Source: Thermincola carboxydiphila (GTDB lineage Bacteria; Bacillota; Thermincolia; Thermincolales; UBA2595). Taken from it: a stretch of DNA of 37,133 nt. The notes under the pieces are model-generated. The model ran no database searches and was not told where the DNA came from. It saw only the letters and a program-made list of their open reading frames with translations. The position numbers and the translations under genes are program-made. The stretch covers positions 1 to 37,133 of the forward strand of contig JAENYP010000023.1 of the NCBI GenBank assembly GCA_016841725.1, given 5' to 3'. Position 1 is the stretch's first letter. Every line of letters begins with the position of its first letter. Shown here piece by piece: positions 33,297 to 37,133 of this stretch.

Positions 33297-35285
33297 TTAA
33301 CCATGGCTCCTATCCTGACGCAAATTATACCTCTCAATCTTTCTGTAAAGGGTGTTTCTGCCAATCCCCAGAACTGCAGCAGCCTTGGAAATGTTCCAGT
33401 TGCTGGATTCCAGGGTGTTGATGATTACAGTGGCCTCGGCATTTTTTAGTTTATCTGTCTGGATACTCTTTTTAGAAACAGTCTTTTGCGATGAGAAAAT
33501 TCTTGAAGGGAGATGTTCTGGAATCAAAATATCTGATTCCACCATGTGCAGGGCCTGTTCAATAACATTTTCCAGTTCCCTGACGTTACCCGGCCAGTTA
33601 TATTCGGTAAGGCAATTGTAGAATTCAGGGGTGATTGTTGGTGGGTTCTGTCCAAGTCTGCAGCTTATCTTTTCCACAAAATACTGGGCAAGGTAAGGGA
33701 TATCCTTGGGGCGTTCCCGCAAACCGGGGAGTTGAAATGTGATTACATTGAGCCGATAATAAAGGTCAAGCCGGAAGTTTCCTTTTTCTACTTCCCCGGC
33801 CAGATTCTTATTGGTAGCAGCAATTACTCTTGTATTAATCGGAATCGCTTTCTGACCGCCTATTCTGGTAACCTGCCGTTCCTGTAACACCCGCAACAGA
33901 CTGGACTGGATATCAAGGGGCATGTCACCTATTTCATCAAGAAAAATGGTGCCGCCGTTTGCCAGTTCGAATTTACCCGGCCGGCCTCCCTTCCTGGCAC
34001 CGGTAAAAGCGCCGTCCTCATATCCGAAAAGCTCGCTTTCAACAAGTTCACGCGGGATGGCACCACAATTAATCACTATAAAAGGTCCCCCGCTGCGGCC
34101 GCTGGCATTGTGCACAGCCTGGGCGAATATCTCTTTCCCGGTTCCGCTCTCACCCTGCAGCAGAATGGTCGAACCGCTCCTGGCAACTCTTTTGGCACGC
34201 TTCATCAGGGAATGTAGCTGGGGGTCATTGCCAATGATATGATCAAAGGTCAGGGTAGCCTGTGCTCCCACCATTTTATGGACAAGTTTGTGTACTGTAT
34301 CCATTTCCCGCAGTGTCGCAATCATCCCGGTAATATTTCCTTCTTTATCCCTGATGGCTCTGGCAGTGGATGTAAAACGCGAGCCACCGTAAGGCGTGTC
34401 CAGAAAAAATTCCTTGTCCTCAAACTCTTTCCCACTGCTTATGGCATCCAGCAAAGGAAAGTCGGCTCCAAAAACGTCGGATACGTATTTGCTGAGACAG
34501 TCTTCCGGTGCCACCTGAAGAATTTTTGCTCCCAATGAATTCAACTGTGTAATCTGTCCATTGGCCTCAATGGCTATTAACCCGTCACTCATTGTTTCAA
34601 TGGCTGTCTTCACTTTGTTATAGGCGATCATCAATTCATAAGATGCCTTCTGACTGGCCAGCTGGTTTCCGATTGCCTCTACGGCTGCAACTACCATCCC
34701 CAGGGTATGTGGATGTACATTGTGATACATTCCAACAATGCATAAAACCCCCAGTAATTCCTGTTCAGGGCTGAAAATCGGGGCTGCTGAGCCTGTCAAT
34801 TCATGGAGGACTTTACAATAATGCTCACTGGCATTTATCTGTATCGGCTTTTTCTCAAATAACGCGGTCCCTATAGAGTTGGTCCCCGCTATAGCTTCAC
34901 CCCAGTCGGACCCAATATGGTGGCATAAATGTTTCGTCCGGTATTGGATAACAGGGTCTCTTAAAACATCCAGAACCATACCCTGGTCATCGGCCAGGCA
35001 GACCAGGGTATCAGTTCCCTTGACAAAGTTATATAAATGATTCATAAAAGGCATCGCAGCATCAATAAGCCTTTTCCTGCGTTTAATTCGTTTTTCAACC
35101 TGCACCGGGCTTAAGAGGCGAAGGTCACTCAATGTTGCACAGGGGTCAACCTTCATCCTCAGGCACCGATGCCAAGAATTTGCGACCAAAGGCCTGATTA
35201 CATAAGGTTCAATTTCAAAGTTGTTTATGAACTTTTCCCAAGACCGGTAAATTCTGTTGAGTTTACGGTCCACAGGTTCACCCAC
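33297..35285 (-). CDS. Sigma-54-dependent transcriptional activator (GAF-PAS-AAA+-Fis HTH)
   Basis: About 662 residues. A GAF-like sensor (about 70-215; DWGEAIAGTNSIGTAL, as in AcoR-type proteins) is followed by PAS (about 228-330; MSDGLIAIEANGQI) and the AAA+ domain. The latter has Walker A GESGTGKE (378-385), the sigma-54-contacting GAFTGA (425-430) and Walker B GGTIFLDEIGDMP. The last 50 residues hold a Fis-type helix-turn-helix (NISKAAAVLGIGRNTLYRKIERY). There is no receiver domain, so it should sense a small molecule directly. Start is GTG at 35285 or, with better ribosome-site spacing, GTG at 35273. It is the natural candidate to drive the sigma-54 promoter of mtaB. Confidence 0.93.
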   Translation of the reverse strand: MGEPVDRKLNRIYRSWEKFINNFEIEPYVIRPLVANSWHRCLRMKVDPCATLSDLRLLSPVQVEKRIKRRKRLIDAAMPFMNHLYNFVKGTDTLVCLADDQGMVLDVLRDPVIQYRTKHLCHHIGSDWGEAIAGTNSIGTALFEKKPIQINASEHYCKVLHELTGSAAPIFSPEQELLGVLCIVGMYHNVHPHTLGMVVAAVEAIGNQLASQKASYELMIAYNKVKTAIETMSDGLIAIEANGQITQLNSLGAKILQVAPEDCLSKYVSDVFGADFPLLDAISSGKEFEDKEFFLDTPYGGSRFTSTARAIRDKEGNITGMIATLREMDTVHKLVHKMVGAQATLTFDHIIGNDPQLHSLMKRAKRVARSGSTILLQGESGTGKEIFAQAVHNASGRSGGPFIVINCGAIPRELVESELFGYEDGAFTGARKGGRPGKFELANGGTIFLDEIGDMPLDIQSSLLRVLQERQVTRIGGQKAIPINTRVIAATNKNLAGEVEKGNFRLDLYYRLNVITFQLPGLRERPKDIPYLAQYFVEKISCRLGQNPPTITPEFYNCLTEYNWPGNVRELENVIEQALHMVESDILIPEHLPSRIFSSQKTVSKKSIQTDKLKNAEATVIINTLESSNWNISKAAAVLGIGRNTLYRKIERYNLRQDRSHG

Positions 35286-35381
35286 CTCATTTTTGTCTTT
35301 GAAAGACTGATTTACCCACTCTTATTATAAATAATAATTTTTTGCTTTAAGTTAATTATATACAAAATCTGTTAAAATCAG

Positions 35382-35453
35382 TGTCGAATCATTTTTATAT
35401 TACTACTAAATTTAATAGTATTTTTAAATAAGACTGTCGTTTACTGTCGAATC
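35382..35453. repeat. TGTCGAATC direct repeats upstream of the activator gene
   Basis: TGTCGAATC at 35382-35390 and again at 35445-35453, with another TGTCG at 35435-35439. The region between is AT-rich with a TACTA/TAGTA dyad. It is the only non-coding stretch before the activator gene, so these may be regulatory, but short repeats in AT-rich DNA are weak evidence. A minus-strand TATAAT-like -10 is present, without a good -35. Confidence 0.3.
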
Positions 35454-36133
35454 TAGTCTATCCGGCTTTGCTTATCCAATGATTTTAATATAGTAATCGT
35501 TTCAAGAGCATATTTGATTGCATTATGGGCATTATCCGCATAGCTGTCGGCGCCCCATTGATTTGCCAGATTTCTGTTAACCGGAGCGCCTCCTACCATT
35601 ACTTTCACCCCGGGACTCTTTTCTTTGATTCGTTTAATGATTTCACTCATACTGTTCATCGTAGTCGTCATCATAGCTGAAAGGCAGACTATTTCAGCAT
35701 CGGTGCGCAGCTGCTCATCAACAAACTTATCCAGGGGTACATCACAGCCCAGATCGTGAACCTTAAACCCGGCAGCATCAAACATCATTTTAATAATGTT
35801 TTTCCCGATATCATGGATATCTCCTGCTACCACTCCGATAACAATCTGTCTTTTTTCCACATATTGTTCTCTTTTTATATGGGGGAGCAAGACATTTAGT
35901 CCGGCATAAAGAGCATCAGAGCACATCAGCATTTCTGCTATAAAATAGTCTCCTCTTTCGTATAGTTCTCCCACTTCTTCGATTCCGGGCAAGAGACCTT
36001 TCATGATACATTCATAGATATCAAGGTTATAGTTCAGTACATCCCGGGATGCATTGACGACTATTTCTTCATCGTAATTCAAAACTCCTTCTTGCAGCCT
36101 TGCCCAAATTTTTCTGCGAACATCACCAGCCAT
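35453..36133 (-). CDS. Corrinoid protein, MttC/MtgC-like (copy 1)
   Basis: 226 residues. A helical cap domain (about 1-90; IEEVGELYERGDYFIAEMLM) precedes a B12 domain with VVAGDIHDIGKNIIKMMF (lower-ligand His107), VHDLGCDVPLDKFV and VMVGGAPVNRNLANQWGADSYADNA. The DIHDIGKNI form and short N-terminus separate it from the MtaC type and resemble corrinoid proteins for methylamines, glycine betaine and O-demethylation. GGGGGGAG precedes ATG. It lies 48 bases downstream of a close paralogue. Confidence 0.9.
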   Translation of the reverse strand: MAGDVRRKIWARLQEGVLNYDEEIVVNASRDVLNYNLDIYECIMKGLLPGIEEVGELYERGDYFIAEMLMCSDALYAGLNVLLPHIKREQYVEKRQIVIGVVAGDIHDIGKNIIKMMFDAAGFKVHDLGCDVPLDKFVDEQLRTDAEIVCLSAMMTTTMNSMSEIIKRIKEKSPGVKVMVGGAPVNRNLANQWGADSYADNAHNAIKYALETITILKSLDKQSRID

Positions 36134-36181
36134 GCAACTCCCCCCTTTAGGACATTAGAAAAATTTTTCCTTTATGTTTTT

Positions 36182-36832
36182 TTACATATCTCTCAGGGAA
36201 GCAACCATATTAATGGCATCTTTAAGGGCATTATTGGCATCCTTGGCATAGCCGTCGGCCCCCCACTGTCCGGCGAGGTTTTCATTTACCGGAGCGCCGC
36301 CGATCATAATCTTGACATTGGGGTTTTTATCTTTGAGCTTCTTGATGATTTCAGGCATTCCCACCATAGTTGTTGTCATCATGGCAGAGAGACAGACCAG
36401 GTCGGAGTTTGTGTTCAACTGCTCTTCAATAAATGTCTCCAGGGGAACATCGCGGCCCAGGTCGTGGACTTCAAAGCCGGCTACATCAAACATCATCTTG
36501 ACAATGTTTTTGCCGATGTCATGGACATCGCCCTGAACAACACCCATAATAACCTGGCCTTTAATACCACCAGCCTTTTTCTTCATATTTGGTTTCAGAA
36601 TGTTTAGGCCGGCATACATAGCATCTGCTGCCAGCAGCATTTCGGGAACAAATATCTCTTCAAGTTCATATAATCGTCCGATTTCCTCAATCCCGGCAAC
36701 CAAGCCGTCAAAGATTGCCTCCTCGGCATCGATGCCTTTTTCCAGGGCTTCATTTGCCGCTTCGATTACCATGTCATTGTCGTATTCGATTACTCCATCT
36801 TTGAGCCTTGCTAAAATCTGTTCTTTACTCAT
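36182..36832 (-). CDS. Corrinoid protein, MttC/MtgC-like (copy 2)
   Basis: 216 residues, full-length for the family. The cap domain has IEEIGRLYELEEIFVPEMLLAADAM; the B12 domain has VVQGDVHDIGKNIVKMMF (lower-ligand His104), VHDLGRDVPLETFI and IMIGGAPVNENLAGQWGADGYAKDA. ATG follows AAAAGGAGGA. It is clearly paralogous to the next gene and closer to a standard sequence. A UroD-like methyltransferase gene ends 176 bases upstream, which suggests a second methyltransferase/corrinoid pair. Confidence 0.92.
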   Translation of the reverse strand: MSKEQILARLKDGVIEYDNDMVIEAANEALEKGIDAEEAIFDGLVAGIEEIGRLYELEEIFVPEMLLAADAMYAGLNILKPNMKKKAGGIKGQVIMGVVQGDVHDIGKNIVKMMFDVAGFEVHDLGRDVPLETFIEEQLNTNSDLVCLSAMMTTTMVGMPEIIKKLKDKNPNVKIMIGGAPVNENLAGQWGADGYAKDANNALKDAINMVASLRDM

Positions 36833-36889
36833 TTTGTGTTCCTCCTTTTAATTGTTTAAGTCTCTGGAAAATAGAATTCACTTTATGTT

Positions 36890-36906
36890 CAAGGCTTTAC
36901 GCCTTG
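36890..36906. repeat. Small hairpin between the UroD-like gene and corrinoid genes
   Basis: CAAGGC, TTTAC, GCCTTG gives a 6-bp stem. A second fold, CCGGAAAT with ATTTCTCCGG, lies nearby (about 36922-36947). Neither has a T-run; both are probably message-processing structures inside an operon. Confidence 0.35.
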
Positions 36907-37008
36907 GACTATTTGTTGGGTCCGGAAATGACCGTAGATTTCTCCGGCAGCAGTGCTGGAAATCGGTACAACAGCTCACCATATGCGCCCACGCTCATTT
37001 CCGAGAGC

Positions 37009-37133
37009 CTAACTGTTTTTGCGTACCCATTTGGCCGCACCATAGGCATTGACTGTTTCCGTCATTTTCTTGAGGTTTTCCACAGGGGCTGTGGGCCAGA
37101 TGTCACAGCTGGGCCATACGGCATCACAGCTTT
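37009..37133 (-). CDS. C-terminal end of a UroD/MtaA-like methyltransferase (partial)
   Basis: The last 41 codons of a gene running off the window. The frame reads SCDAVWPSCDIWPTAPVENL, then a helical tail and WVRKNS before TAG. The D-A-V-W-P-x-C-D-h-W-P pattern followed by ENL and a C-terminal helix fits uroporphyrinogen-decarboxylase-family methyltransferases found with corrinoid proteins (MtaA/MtbA relatives and the bacterial forms). It is on the same strand and just upstream of two corrinoid genes. Only the C-terminus is visible, so its substrate cannot be judged. Confidence 0.65.
   Translation of the reverse strand, partial: SCDAVWPSCDIWPTAPVENLKKMTETVNAYGAAKWVRKNS

Overview
The window looks like chromosomal DNA of an anaerobic, Gram-positive, Clostridia-type bacterium, probably of the Peptococcaceae/Desulfotomaculum kind. 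This is inferred from strong GGAGG ribosome binding sites with ATG, GTG and TTG starts, a B. subtilis-like alaS-ireB-ruvX-DUF1292-mltG-trmR-trhP gene order, VanW and PRC-barrel proteins, and a corrinoid methyltransferase block of the type used by acetogens and methanol-using sulfate reducers. Almost all genes lie on the minus strand. I saw no rRNA, tRNA, IS element or CRISPR array. Region 1 (1-4050) is an accessory stretch: a small heavy-metal-associated-domain protein read through an in-frame UGA (candidate selenocysteine), a thioredoxin-reductase-like protein lacking its N-terminal FAD-binding part, a TDT-family transporter, an EamA transporter behind an attenuator-like terminator, and two small membrane proteins. 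Region 2 (4100-10370) holds cell-envelope functions: HtrA-like protease, an AraC-type relic, a class B penicillin-binding protein, and a response regulator/sensor kinase pair behind a 27-bp palindrome. Region 3 (10388-23305, minus strand) is the conserved alaS-to-trhP neighbourhood: DUF4911, U32 peptidase-like tRNA hydroxylation protein, TrmR, MltG, a SIMIBI-class GTPase, VanW, DUF1292, RuvX, a ferredoxin-fused aldo/keto reductase, IreB, a glycolipid-type glycosyltransferase and alaS. The alaS leader has a T-box-like 3' hairpin but no room for Stem I. Region 4 (23306-26940) has an AI-2E family permease, three small proteins (one membrane, one zinc ribbon, one PRC-barrel), and a Fur-family regulator overlapping a His/Cys-rich putative metal exporter, with a perfect 9-3-9 operator at the promoter. 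Region 5 (27020-37133) is the most interesting part: a one-carbon corrinoid island. It contains mtaB (methanol:corrinoid methyltransferase with all three zinc ligands), mtaC, a CobW-type GTPase and a RamA-type corrinoid reductive activase as an apparent operon. Upstream of mtaB lie a near-consensus sigma-54 promoter and two identically spaced TGTT-N9-AACA dyads. Next come a sigma-54-dependent activator with GAF and PAS domains followed by a second mtaC, two further corrinoid proteins of another subfamily, and the end of a UroD/MtaA-like methyltransferase. Together these suggest methanol-induced, sigma-54-driven methyl transfer to a corrinoid protein, reactivated by RamA, beside a second methyltransferase system. 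A 210-bp block of nested inverted repeats separates the two halves of the island. All calls come from reading motifs and translations by eye; no database search was run.
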